Positions 6,168-12,683 of a stretch of DNA of 19,992 bases are shown in pieces (within the stretch, counting starts at the first letter, position 1; every line of letters starts with the position of its first letter). This DNA comes from CAZMGG01 sp964565715. Lineage in GTDB: Bacteria > Planctomycetota > UBA1135 > UBA2386. The notes under the pieces are model-generated. The model was not told the DNA's origin, did no database searches, and saw only the letters and a program-made list of their open reading frames with translations. The position numbers were made by a program, and so were the translations under genes. The DNA is taken from contig CAZMGG010000107.1 in assembly GCA_964565715.1 (NCBI GenBank), positions 1-19,992 of the forward strand. The letters are read 5' to 3'.

Positions 6168-6623
6168 GTGTTGACGAAACACTCGAAGAGGGAGCTTGGA
6201 AGGCTCCTCCGCGCACGACGTGCGAGCCTGCGTTCTCTGACCCCTCGGCACGCAGTGGAGTGCATGGTTGCCTTCTACCGCGACATGCCTGTGGAGGACT
6301 GCGATGCGAACTCGCACGGAGACATGCTGCTAGTCCAATGGGGGACCTATGACTGGGGTCGCGGGCAGCACTTCGAGTTCGACGTGACGCGGCAGATGAT
6401 TCCCCGGGTCGGCGATGATGACGACATCTGGCAGTTGCACCTGACGGTGCGCTTTCCACCCACAGCTGACCTGCAGGCGCTCGGCGCCGGCAACCGCTGG
6501 TGCCGTGGCACCCAGGGCGTGCAGGAGTTCTGCGAGTTCGTGACCACGAGTGCGGCATTCCTTGCAGTGGCGGATCGCCGGGACGGCACCGCGACACTGG
6601 ACTTCGACCTCCTCGCGGGATGA
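6168..6623 (+). CDS. hypothetical cassette-encoded protein
   Basis: Unrecognised soluble protein of about 151 residues. The frame is open from ATG 6144, but that codon lies inside attC D; GTG 6168 (or TTG 6171), 12 bases into the cassette, is the more natural start. After a basic N-terminus come the conserved-looking features LLVQWGTYDWGRG, HFEFDVTRQMI, an acidic DDDDIWQLHLTVRF strand and GNRWC. I recall similar WGTYDWG/TRQ proteins from other integron cassettes, but no function is known to me. It has no signal peptide. No attC follows its TGA (6621-6623), so it is the terminal gene of the array or its recombination site has been lost. Confidence 0.7.
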   Translation: MLTKHSKRELGRLLRARRASLRSLTPRHAVECMVAFYRDMPVEDCDANSHGDMLLVQWGTYDWGRGQHFEFDVTRQMIPRVGDDDDIWQLHLTVRFPPTADLQALGAGNRWCRGTQGVQEFCEFVTTSAAFLAVADRRDGTATLDFDLLAG

Positions 6624-6742
6624 GAGGCTGCCCACGCGCCGGAAGAGCCGATCAGCCGGGGCACCACCATCCGCGAATGCCGAAGCCCTCGTGCTGTTGT
6701 GCGGCACTGACCCGGACCCGCCGGTAGCGTTCCCTGCCACAG

Positions 6743-7529
6743 GTGTCCACAATCCACTCTCTCTCCTTCGTGCTGCTGCCGACGTGCACCATGGCGTCGG
6801 CGGACGCATTCCGGCTCGCCTGGAACGATGTGACCAACGGCGCCGCGCCGCCCACGCAGAAGAAGTGGGATGGCACCACCGCCGAGGTCGATCTCGACGG
6901 CGTCACGTCCATCGCGACCCTGGTGCCCATGCCGGTGCCGAATCAGGAGGCCGAAACCGCCGCCGCGAGGAGCATGAGTGCCATGCGCGCCGGAGGCTTT
7001 TCGCCGGCGCCGCACAGGGCTCACCTCCTGGTCGCCAGCGGTTCGCCGGCGCATTCACCGGTGGAGCGACTCCTGCGACACACGCGAATCGTGGCGGCGC
7101 TCGTCAAGGCATGTGATGCCACCGGCATCTACGAGGGAGGCGCCCACGCGACGCATGACCCCGCCTTCTACCTGGATGTCGTCGCCAACGGACCGGGGCT
7201 TCCGCTGATGCTCTGGAATGGGATCGGCCTGGTCAGAACCCGCGACACCGTCGAACTGCTCACTCTCGGGATGGCGCAGTTGGACCTTCCCGATCTGCTC
7301 CTCGTCGCCGCCCTCACAGGGCAACGAGGCCATGCTCTTCGCGTTCGACGTGCTCGGCTACGTCGTTGCGCGAGGAGAGGCAATTCCCGAGGGGCAGACC
7401 GTGGGCCGCACAGCGAGGGAGAAGCTGCCGGTCACCTATCTGCCATCGCCCATCAACCCGGCCGTGCGGGTCATGAGGGTCGAACTGCCCAGGGCCAGGA
7501 AGTGGTGGTGGCCCTTCCGTGGCAGGTGA
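6743..7529 (+). pseudogene. DUF4261-like protein, one frameshift
   Basis: Two overlapping frames together read as one DUF4261-type protein of about 260 residues. The first (GTG 6743 to about 7320) gives HSLSFVLLP, a central APHRAHLLVA, AHATHDPAFYLDVV, LMLWNGIGLVR and LLTLGMAQLDLPDLLL. The second (from 7320) gives NEAMLFAFDVLGYVVARG, the GQTVGRT segment, PSPINPAVRVMRVELP and the TGA stop at 7527-7529. Removing one G from GGG at 7319-7321 joins them as ALTG-NEAMLFAF, as expected for the family. A single extra G in a short run may be an assembly error or a real mutation. DUF4261 has no firm function; members are soluble. The start lies 12 bases after a weak TAGCGT element and has no strong ribosome binding site. 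Confidence 0.7.
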
Positions 7530-7706
7530 GGTAGGTTGCCCTCAGGCAGGGCGAGCCGGCGTGTTGCGATGCGTCGGATCCGGCACTGCGACGGGACGAC
7601 TGGCGGAGGCCGCTGTCCTCCAGGCCTGGTGGAAGTGAGACCCAGGCCCGCCGAGGCGGGCCGGATTGGCTTCGCCTGAACCACCCAGCCATGCAGGAGG
7701 ACTGCC
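7530..7706 (+). other. intergenic stretch with several hairpins
   Basis: No gene seen. GCCCT-CAGGC-AGGGC, just after the DUF4261 stop, could act as a weak terminator. The palindrome CCAGGCCTGG is at 7620-7629. A strong stem GGCCCGCC-GA-GGCGGGCC is at 7645-7662. The last lies 44 bases before the next start codon. I could not match the stretch to a known riboswitch class. Confidence 0.45.
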
Positions 7707-8057
7707 GTGTCGCCGCCGCATGAGGATCCCACGGATGCCTGGCCGCTGTGCGAGCACTGTGGCCAGCGGATCCCACGGTTCGCCGATCTCGCCGAGGCGG
7801 AGGAGCGGCGTGTCCGGCAGCTGATCCGGGACAACCGGCCGATCGCGGCGGCTGCCGAGCTGGCCTGGTTCACCAGGTGCCCGGAGCCGATCGCCAGGCT
7901 CTGGGTCGCGCATCGGGGTCAGCCCCTGCCGGTGCGGCCAGGGCCGCCCTGCCGGTTCTGCGCGGCGATCCTGCCCACGTCGCTTGCCAGGCAGTGCCTG
8001 TCCTGCGGCATGGACTGGCACGACCCCGGCCATCCGAGGAAGCTTGGCACCGGCTGA
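7707..8057 (+). CDS. small multi-CxxC protein, probably zinc-binding
   Basis: Protein of 116 residues with three CxxC pairs: C15/C18 (CEHC), C82/C85 (CRFC) and C97/C100 (CLSC), plus C58. The last two pairs, 15 residues apart, look like one four-cysteine zinc ribbon. Between them and the first pair is a charged helical segment (about 26-55, EAEERRVRQLIRDNRPIAAA). It has no signal peptide. The GTG start has an excellent AGGAGG at 7695-7700, 6 bases upstream, which decides the start. The family is not recognised; zinc ribbons of this kind often mediate protein or nucleic-acid contacts. It lies 70 bases upstream of the large exported protein. Confidence 0.72.
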   Translation: MSPPHEDPTDAWPLCEHCGQRIPRFADLAEAEERRVRQLIRDNRPIAAAAELAWFTRCPEPIARLWVAHRGQPLPVRPGPPCRFCAAILPTSLARQCLSCGMDWHDPGHPRKLGTG

Positions 8058-8080
8058 TCGACCAGCCACCCTTCGCGCTC

Positions 8081-8104
8081 CTGCTTCCGAGGGGCGGAAA
8101 GCAG
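8081..8104 (+). other. hairpin in the gap before the exported protein
   Basis: CTGCTTCCG, loop AGGGG, then CGG-A-AAGCAG, giving a nine-pair stem with one bulged A. It lies between the small CxxC gene and the next gene, 23 bases before its ATG. No U-tract follows; it may adjust read-through or translation. Confidence 0.35.
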
Positions 8105-8127
8105 CACCCTGGAAGAGACGGAACTCG

Positions 8128-10200
8128 ATGAAGGACCTGACTGCGAACCTCCTGCCGCCAACCAGCCTGATGCTCGTGACCGGCGCGCGCAGGAGCCATC
8201 TCCTGGGATGGGCCGCCGGCACGCTGCTGGTCCTGCCGGCCGCGGCGCAGAACTCGCCGCCCAAGCAGGAGAAGCATGACCTGCAGCAGGAGATCGCGAC
8301 TGCCCAGCAGCTGCGGGAAGAAGGGCGCCGGGACGAAGCCCTGCTGCTTGTCTGGCGGCTGGATACCGTTCTCCGTCACCTGCCGGCCTCGCCGGAGCGC
8401 ACCCGGGATCAAGCTGCGGTCGAGCCGCTGCTCCAAGACCTCGATCCGCAACTCGCCCCACGCCGGGCGGCGCTGGCGGCGGCGGCCAAACGGTTCCAGG
8501 CGCTGGCCGCCAGCTACCAGCAGAAGAAGTGGTTCGACCAGGCCGGCGTGTGCCTGCGGTTCGCTGGAGAACTGGAGCCCGAGGCAGGGATCAAGAGTCT
8601 GCAGGAGCTGATGCAGGCGCGCAGCATGGCCCAGCGCGCCAGCGCACTGCCGGCCGCGCTGGCGTCGGATCCGGGGGGCCTGCTGTCGAAGGCGAAGTCC
8701 GACAAGCTGGGTGACTGGTGGCTCGACCAGATCGGCACCCTACGCAGTTCGCCGCTCGGCGCGGTCAAGGACGAACCAGAGTCGGCGGGCTGGTTGACCG
8801 ATCACCGGCAAGCCGACCACCAGATCTCCTGCGAGTGCTACCTCGGGCCGGGCGATGCCTGGTTCGACTTCGTCATCGGCGCCACCGACATCCACAACTG
8901 CCATGTGTTCGGCCTGTCGGTGTGGCCGGTGGCCCGCACGCAGTCGGTGCTTGGCGGCCGCATCGTCGAGAATGCCTACCAGCGGCTCGCCGGCTTCGTC
9001 GGCAGGCTAGCCGGCGACGCGGATGGCTTCCACCACCTGGTGCTGCACGTGCGCGGCAGCGAGGTGGACGTCGAAGTCGATGGACAGGTGCTCGGCACCT
9101 GCACCGCCGCGATCGACATCCGCGGCCGGGTCGGCTTCCTGGTGAGCGGCAACAACACGGCGCGCGGCACGATGTGGTTCCGTCGCCTCCACATCGGTCC
9201 ACCCACCGCGCCGCCGGCGGACCCGGTCCTCAACTGGTTCGGCGACCCTGGACGGCACGGGCGGCGCGCCCAGGCGGTGCTGGCCGACGGCGAGACCCTG
9301 CTGCGGGAGAAGCGCTACGAGGCGGTGGCGTTGCTGTGCGACACGGTCCGCGGCGACCTGCTGGCGATGGGCGCCGCCGAACGCCAGCCGCTGCTGGCGA
9401 AGATGGAACGGATCGCCGGCATCGCCGACGACCGGCGGGGCCAGTGGACCAGCGCCTGCAAGACCTTCGCCCGCGACCTGCTGGCGCTCGGCAAGCAGTA
9501 CACCGCCGCCGGCCTGCCGCGCGCCGCGGTCGAGATGTGCCGTTCGGCCCGGCGGTTCGACCCGGCGGCGGCCGAACCGCGGCTGGTGGAGGCGCAGGCC
9601 GCGCTGCGGCAGCAGGTGCTCGCCCAGGGCAAGCCCGAGGAACTGCAGCCGCCGGTCGCCGACGCCGACGCCAGCCTGCCGGCGTGGTTCGGGAAGGGCC
9701 GGCCGCTGGTCGAGGGCCAGACCGGCTGGGCGCTGCAGGGCGCCGACGCCAGCGTGGCGGCGCTGCCGGCCGGGGCCTGGACCTGCCTGCGACCGGAGGT
9801 GGACCAGGCGGGCACCAAGGCCAGCGCCCACGTGCACCTGCCGGAGCCCGGCATGGCGGTCGGCTTCGTCTTCGCGGTGCGCAGTCCGCTGGACTACAGC
9901 GTGTGCTGCCTGCGCCGCGACGAGCAGGCGATCTGGCTGGAGGTCCGGCGCATCGTCGCGGGCAGGTGGGGGCTGCGGGCGTGGAAGCGGCTCGAGGTGC
10001 CGGAGTGGCGGCTGCAGGGCTGGTTCGAGCTGCAGCTGCAGGTGGGGCTCGGTGCGGCGCTGGCCACGGTGGGCGATGCGCACGTGCGGCCGCCGGCGGC
10101 GGATCTCGGCGATCCGACCGGCCCGATCGGCCTGTTCGCTGCCAACGGCACCGATCGGCCCCAGGCGATCCTGATGCGTGGGCTGCGCTTCCGCGAGTGA
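8128..10200 (+). CDS. exported protein with two lectin-like modules and TPR-like helices
   Basis: Protein of 690 residues from ATG 8128 (GGAAGAG at 8111-8117). A signal peptide is clear: RRSH, hydrophobic LLGWAAGTLLVLP, then AAA-Q near residue 40; an internal Met15 would give a more standard signal length. Residues 45-190 are charged, Ala/Leu-rich helices of TPR type. Around 220-365 is a beta-rich module (DAWFDFVIGATD, HHLVLHVRGSEVDVEVDGQV, RGRVGFLVSGNN) resembling the concanavalin A-like fold of LamG/DUF1080 proteins. A second helical stretch follows (about 375-510), then another beta module (about 545-690) ending GPIGLFAANGTDRPQ, with a RGLRF tail typical of such folds. No catalytic residues are evident. 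It probably acts at the cell surface or in the periplasm, in binding or assembly. The family is not named with confidence. Confidence 0.8.
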   Translation: MKDLTANLLPPTSLMLVTGARRSHLLGWAAGTLLVLPAAAQNSPPKQEKHDLQQEIATAQQLREEGRRDEALLLVWRLDTVLRHLPASPERTRDQAAVEPLLQDLDPQLAPRRAALAAAAKRFQALAASYQQKKWFDQAGVCLRFAGELEPEAGIKSLQELMQARSMAQRASALPAALASDPGGLLSKAKSDKLGDWWLDQIGTLRSSPLGAVKDEPESAGWLTDHRQADHQISCECYLGPGDAWFDFVIGATDIHNCHVFGLSVWPVARTQSVLGGRIVENAYQRLAGFVGRLAGDADGFHHLVLHVRGSEVDVEVDGQVLGTCTAAIDIRGRVGFLVSGNNTARGTMWFRRLHIGPPTAPPADPVLNWFGDPGRHGRRAQAVLADGETLLREKRYEAVALLCDTVRGDLLAMGAAERQPLLAKMERIAGIADDRRGQWTSACKTFARDLLALGKQYTAAGLPRAAVEMCRSARRFDPAAAEPRLVEAQAALRQQVLAQGKPEELQPPVADADASLPAWFGKGRPLVEGQTGWALQGADASVAALPAGAWTCLRPEVDQAGTKASAHVHLPEPGMAVGFVFAVRSPLDYSVCCLRRDEQAIWLEVRRIVAGRWGLRAWKRLEVPEWRLQGWFELQLQVGLGAALATVGDAHVRPPAADLGDPTGPIGLFAANGTDRPQAILMRGLRFRE

Positions 10201-10241
10201 GGCGCGTGGGGTGGGTGGCCACACAGCCGGCGCGCGGCAAC

Positions 10242-10270
10242 TTGCCGGTGCCTGAGGCTTCGGCTAGCCT
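10242..10270 (+). promoter_or_regulatory. promoter of hicBA
   Basis: TTGCCG (10242-10247), exactly 17 bases, TAGCCT (10265-10270). The predicted start of transcription lies near 10277, leaving a leader of about 38 bases before the hicB ATG. The same -10 hexamer and spacing occur before infC. Confidence 0.55.
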
Positions 10271-10314
10271 GCGTGCCCCTCAGCCGCTGGTGGCCAGTCG
10301 AGGTCCAGTACCCC

Positions 10315-10524
10315 ATGCGCACGTTCAACATCGTCATCGAGCGCGACCCGCAGACCGGGCTGTACGTAGGGTCCGTTCCCGGGTGGCCCGGAGCCCACAG
10401 TCAAGGGGCGACGCTGGATGAACTCGAGCAGAACCTCCGGGAGGTGATTGCCATGCTCCTCGAAGACGGCGACCCCGCGCTGGAGTCGGAGTTCGTGGGG
10501 ATCCAGACGATCCGAGTCGCCTAG
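10315..10524 (+). CDS. hicB: HicB-family antitoxin
   Basis: Antitoxin of 69 residues: FNIVIERDPQTGLYVGSVPG, then the family's WPGAHSQGATLDELEQNLRE, and a helix ending AMLLEDG. This is the short HicB form, the partial RNase H-like fold that covers the toxin's active site. There is no room for the C-terminal DNA-binding domain of longer HicBs, so autoregulation may be weak or need the complex. ATG 10315 is chosen because the family begins at this beta strand. The stop TAG (10522-10524) touches the hicA GTG, so the two are translated as a coupled pair, antitoxin first. Confidence 0.9.
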   Translation: MRTFNIVIERDPQTGLYVGSVPGWPGAHSQGATLDELEQNLREVIAMLLEDGDPALESEFVGIQTIRVA

Positions 10525-10749
10525 GTGGGCTCGCATCCAGTCCTGAAGCCACGCGAGGTGGCTGCGCTTCTCCTCCGTCTCGGGTTCCAGGAGGTACGCC
10601 AGCGGGGATCTCACAGGCAGTACCGTCATCCGGATGGCCGGGGTACGACTGTCCCCTTTCATGCGGGACGCGACATCTCGCCGACGCTCTTGCGGAAGAT
10701 CGCACGTGACATTGGCTTGACGATCGATGAGTTGCTCGGCCATCCGTGA
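10525..10749 (+). CDS. hicA: HicA-family mRNA interferase toxin
   Basis: Toxin of 74 residues with the double-stranded-RNA-binding-like fold: KPREVAALLLRLGFQEVRQR, then GSHRQYRHPDGR with catalytic His30, VPFHAGRDISPTLLRKI and the closing LTIDELL. Family members cleave mRNA and halt growth until neutralised by HicB. The GTG start directly follows the hicB stop; no Shine-Dalgarno is seen, consistent with translational coupling. Size and key residues are complete, so the pair looks functional. Confidence 0.92.
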   Translation: MGSHPVLKPREVAALLLRLGFQEVRQRGSHRQYRHPDGRGTTVPFHAGRDISPTLLRKIARDIGLTIDELLGHP

Positions 10750-10774
10750 TCGGCAGACTGCCTGGCACGCATGA

Positions 10775-11080
10775 CAGCCTGCAGATCTTGATGACGGCGT
10801 CTGGAGCGATTGGCCGCTCATCAACAACTTCGGGGCGAAGGCTGCAATCATCGGAATCGTCTACTCACGGGTGGATGAGGTGTTGCCGTTCGTTGTTGCG
10901 AGGGCGACTTCGATGGGGATGGTCGTGTTCGACGGGCAACTGAGCGGGTCCATCGCCCCCTCACCCGGCCGCAGCCACGCAAGCCCTGGTGGCGCTTCCG
11001 GTAGGCCCGGTCCAAGGCAGCGCAGGAGCCGATTGGCGCCGCGGCGGCCATCGCAGAACGGTCGACAGCGAGCTGGCTGA
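10775..11080 (+). pseudogene. fragment of a small unknown protein, start missing
   Basis: Reading from just after the TGA at 10772, a protein-like stretch runs DDGVWSDWPLINNFGAKAAI, then IGIVYSRVDEVLPFVVARAT and MGMVVFDGQ (about 10790-10945). It then passes into low-complexity Pro/Arg/Gly sequence up to TGA 11078-11080. The alternation of strands and helices looks like the C-terminal part of a real domain, but there is no start codon or first half. An ATG at 10871 would give only the last part. It is probably debris of an accessory gene next to hicBA. The family is not identified. Confidence 0.45.
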
Positions 11081-11132
11081 TGCGCCGTCTGGGTCGGGCG
11101 GCGAACGACGATCCAGCGCTCGCGCGCCCCGC

Positions 11133-11161
11133 TTCCCATCGCCCAGCGGGCCACCTACACT
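11133..11161 (+). promoter_or_regulatory. promoter of the VWA-domain gene
   Basis: TTCCCA (11133-11138), 17 bases, TACACT (11156-11161); four of six matches in each hexamer. The leader would be about 36 bases and holds no Shine-Dalgarno. Confidence 0.5.
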
Positions 11162-11203
11162 CCCGCGCGCCCCGCCGCACCCGAGCCCCGAGCCCACCTG
11201 ACG

Positions 11204-12517
11204 ATGCCACTTCCCCAAGGCAGCGCACCGGCGCTGCGCTGCGCCCTGTTCGCCCTCTGCACCGTCACCGCGCTGCCGGCGCAGGCCCGGCCCGGCCAGA
11301 ACCCGCAGGGGCAGCCACCCGCACCGTCGCCGCCGCCGAAGCAGGCGCCGTTGGGGCAGCAGGCCACCGAGGTGCTGGTGCGGACCTACCGCGACGCCGA
11401 CCAGTGGGCCATGCAGGCGATCGCGCTCCTGTCGCTCGGCCCGTCGTGGCACCCGGCCGGCGCCGAGATCGTGCTGCAGGCTCTGCAGGGCAAAGAAGCC
11501 CGGCTGCTGCCGTTCGGGATCGAGACCCTGCGGCGGATGGATCGCGACGCGCTGCCGGCGGTGGCCACGGCGCCGCTGCTGGCGGAGCTGATCGAGAACA
11601 CGCTCCGCCACAAGAACGCGCTGGTGCAGGAGCGGACGTTGGACGTGCTGCAGCGGATCGTCCAGGACGGGCCGAAGGACCGGGCGGGCTGGCAGGCGTG
11701 GTGGCGGCAGAACGAGGCCACCTACGCGCCGAAGCCGTGGACGCCGCCCGACGGCCAGCCGAAGGGCCCCGGCACCGTCGCCGGCACGCTGGTGGAGCGC
11801 GCCTTCGATCTGCGCGACGCCGGCCTGCAGGTGGCGATCGTCATCGACTCGACCGGCAGCATGCAGGTCGCCATCGACACCTGCCGCGACGCCATCGAGG
11901 ACGTCGTGGCGCTGCTGGCGGGGATCGCGCCGAAGTTCGAGCTGGGGCTGGTGCACTACAAGGACTTCGGCGACATGAGCGACGGCGCCAAGGTGCTGGT
12001 GCCGCTGAACAAGGATCGCGACAAGGTGCGCGACAAGCTGGGCAAGCTGACCGCCAGCGGCGGCGGCGACGTGCCGGAGCGGGTCGAGAAGGGCATCGAG
12101 GCGGCGTTGTCGCGGGAGATGCGGTGGGACAAGGACAAGAACCGGCTGGTGCTGGTGGTGGGGGACGCGCCGCCGCATCCCGAGACGCAGACCGCGCTGC
12201 TGGAGGTGGTGAAGGCGGCGCACGAGCGGCCGTTCCAGGACCCCAGGAAACCGACCACCGGCAAGGGCGAGAAGCTGCGGCCGTTCGTGTTCTCCTGCAT
12301 CGCCACCCAGCAGCAGGCCAAGATCTGGTTCGACGAGATCGCCGCGGCCGGCGGCGGCGCGTCGGTGCTGCTGGCGGTGTCGGACCAGGGCCGCGAACGG
12401 GCGGTGCAGGCGGTGGTGCGGCACATCCTGCTGCAGTCGTTCGGCGGCGGCTACGAGGCGCAGCTGGCGGCGTTCGCCGACACGTTCTTCGAGTACCGGG
12501 CGGCGGGCGCCTTCTGA
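11204..12517 (+). CDS. exported von Willebrand factor A domain protein
   Basis: Protein of 437 residues. The N-terminus (LRCALFALCTVTALPAQA) is a signal peptide with cleavage near residue 28, followed by a Pro/Gln-rich linker to about 50. Residues 55-160 are helical, HEAT-like. The VWA domain spans about 207-430 and has a metal-ion-dependent adhesion site: VIDSTGSM with D215, T217 and S219, then TASGGGDVPE (283-292), and GDAPPHPE with D321. The GGGDVPE and GDAPPH signatures are usual for VWA domains that bind protein partners through a divalent metal. The likely role is adhesion or complex assembly outside the cytoplasm; no enzyme domain is attached. Its stop is followed by a 14-base tail before the assembly gap, so anything originally downstream is unknown. 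Confidence 0.88.
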   Translation: MPLPQGSAPALRCALFALCTVTALPAQARPGQNPQGQPPAPSPPPKQAPLGQQATEVLVRTYRDADQWAMQAIALLSLGPSWHPAGAEIVLQALQGKEARLLPFGIETLRRMDRDALPAVATAPLLAELIENTLRHKNALVQERTLDVLQRIVQDGPKDRAGWQAWWRQNEATYAPKPWTPPDGQPKGPGTVAGTLVERAFDLRDAGLQVAIVIDSTGSMQVAIDTCRDAIEDVVALLAGIAPKFELGLVHYKDFGDMSDGAKVLVPLNKDRDKVRDKLGKLTASGGGDVPERVEKGIEAALSREMRWDKDKNRLVLVVGDAPPHPETQTALLEVVKAAHERPFQDPRKPTTGKGEKLRPFVFSCIATQQQAKIWFDEIAAAGGGASVLLAVSDQGRERAVQAVVRHILLQSFGGGYEAQLAAFADTFFEYRAAGAF

Positions 12518-12531
12518 GGCGGGGTCAGGCC

Positions 12532-12631
12532 NNNNNNNNNNNNNNNNNNNNNNNNNNNNNNNNNNNNNNNNNNNNNNNNNNNNNNNNNNNNNNNNNNNNN
12601 NNNNNNNNNNNNNNNNNNNNNNNNNNNNNNN
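12532..12631. other. assembly gap (100 N)
   Basis: Exactly 100 undetermined bases, a conventional gap length, so the true distance between the VWA gene and the phosphoesterase gene is not known. Confidence 0.99.
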
Positions 12632-12643
12632 CGTGGCCGGGGG

Positions 12644-12672
12644 TTCCTGGGCGGTGGCGGCTGCGGCACACT
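12644..12672 (+). promoter_or_regulatory. weak candidate promoter of the phosphoesterase gene
   Basis: TTCCTG (12644-12649), 17 bases, CACACT (12667-12672). Matches to consensus are modest. Transcription would begin near 12679, only about 5 bases before the ATG at 12684. Confidence 0.35.
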
Positions 12673-12683
12673 CCCGGTACCCC

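Larger units (their letters stand above)
1..6623 (+). mobile_element. integron cassette array (partial, no integrase in window)
   Basis: Five attC-like sites separate same-strand genes, the defining layout of an integron array. Each site has a 3' R' box of the GTTRRRY type or close to it, an imperfect inverted repeat, and usually an R'' box ending in AAC just after or overlapping the preceding stop codon. Cassette boundaries (cut between G and TT of R') fall at 53, 2578, 3225, 4848 and 6156, giving cassettes of 2525, 647, 1623 and 1308 bp. The cassette genes look less GC-rich than the core genes after 7700. No intI or attI is visible, so this is either the interior or distal part of a chromosomal array or an integrase-less array (CALIN). 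The array ends without an attC after the gene at 6168-6623. Confidence 0.88.

Noticed and set aside
6696..6702. GTTGTGC as an R' box closing the last cassette
   Set aside because: It does not fit GTTRRRY, has no hairpin or R'' box before it, and its exact complementarity to the R'' of attC D is best taken as chance.
7530..7706. Cobalamin or other known riboswitch
   Set aside because: Hairpins are present but none of the conserved boxes I know could be found.
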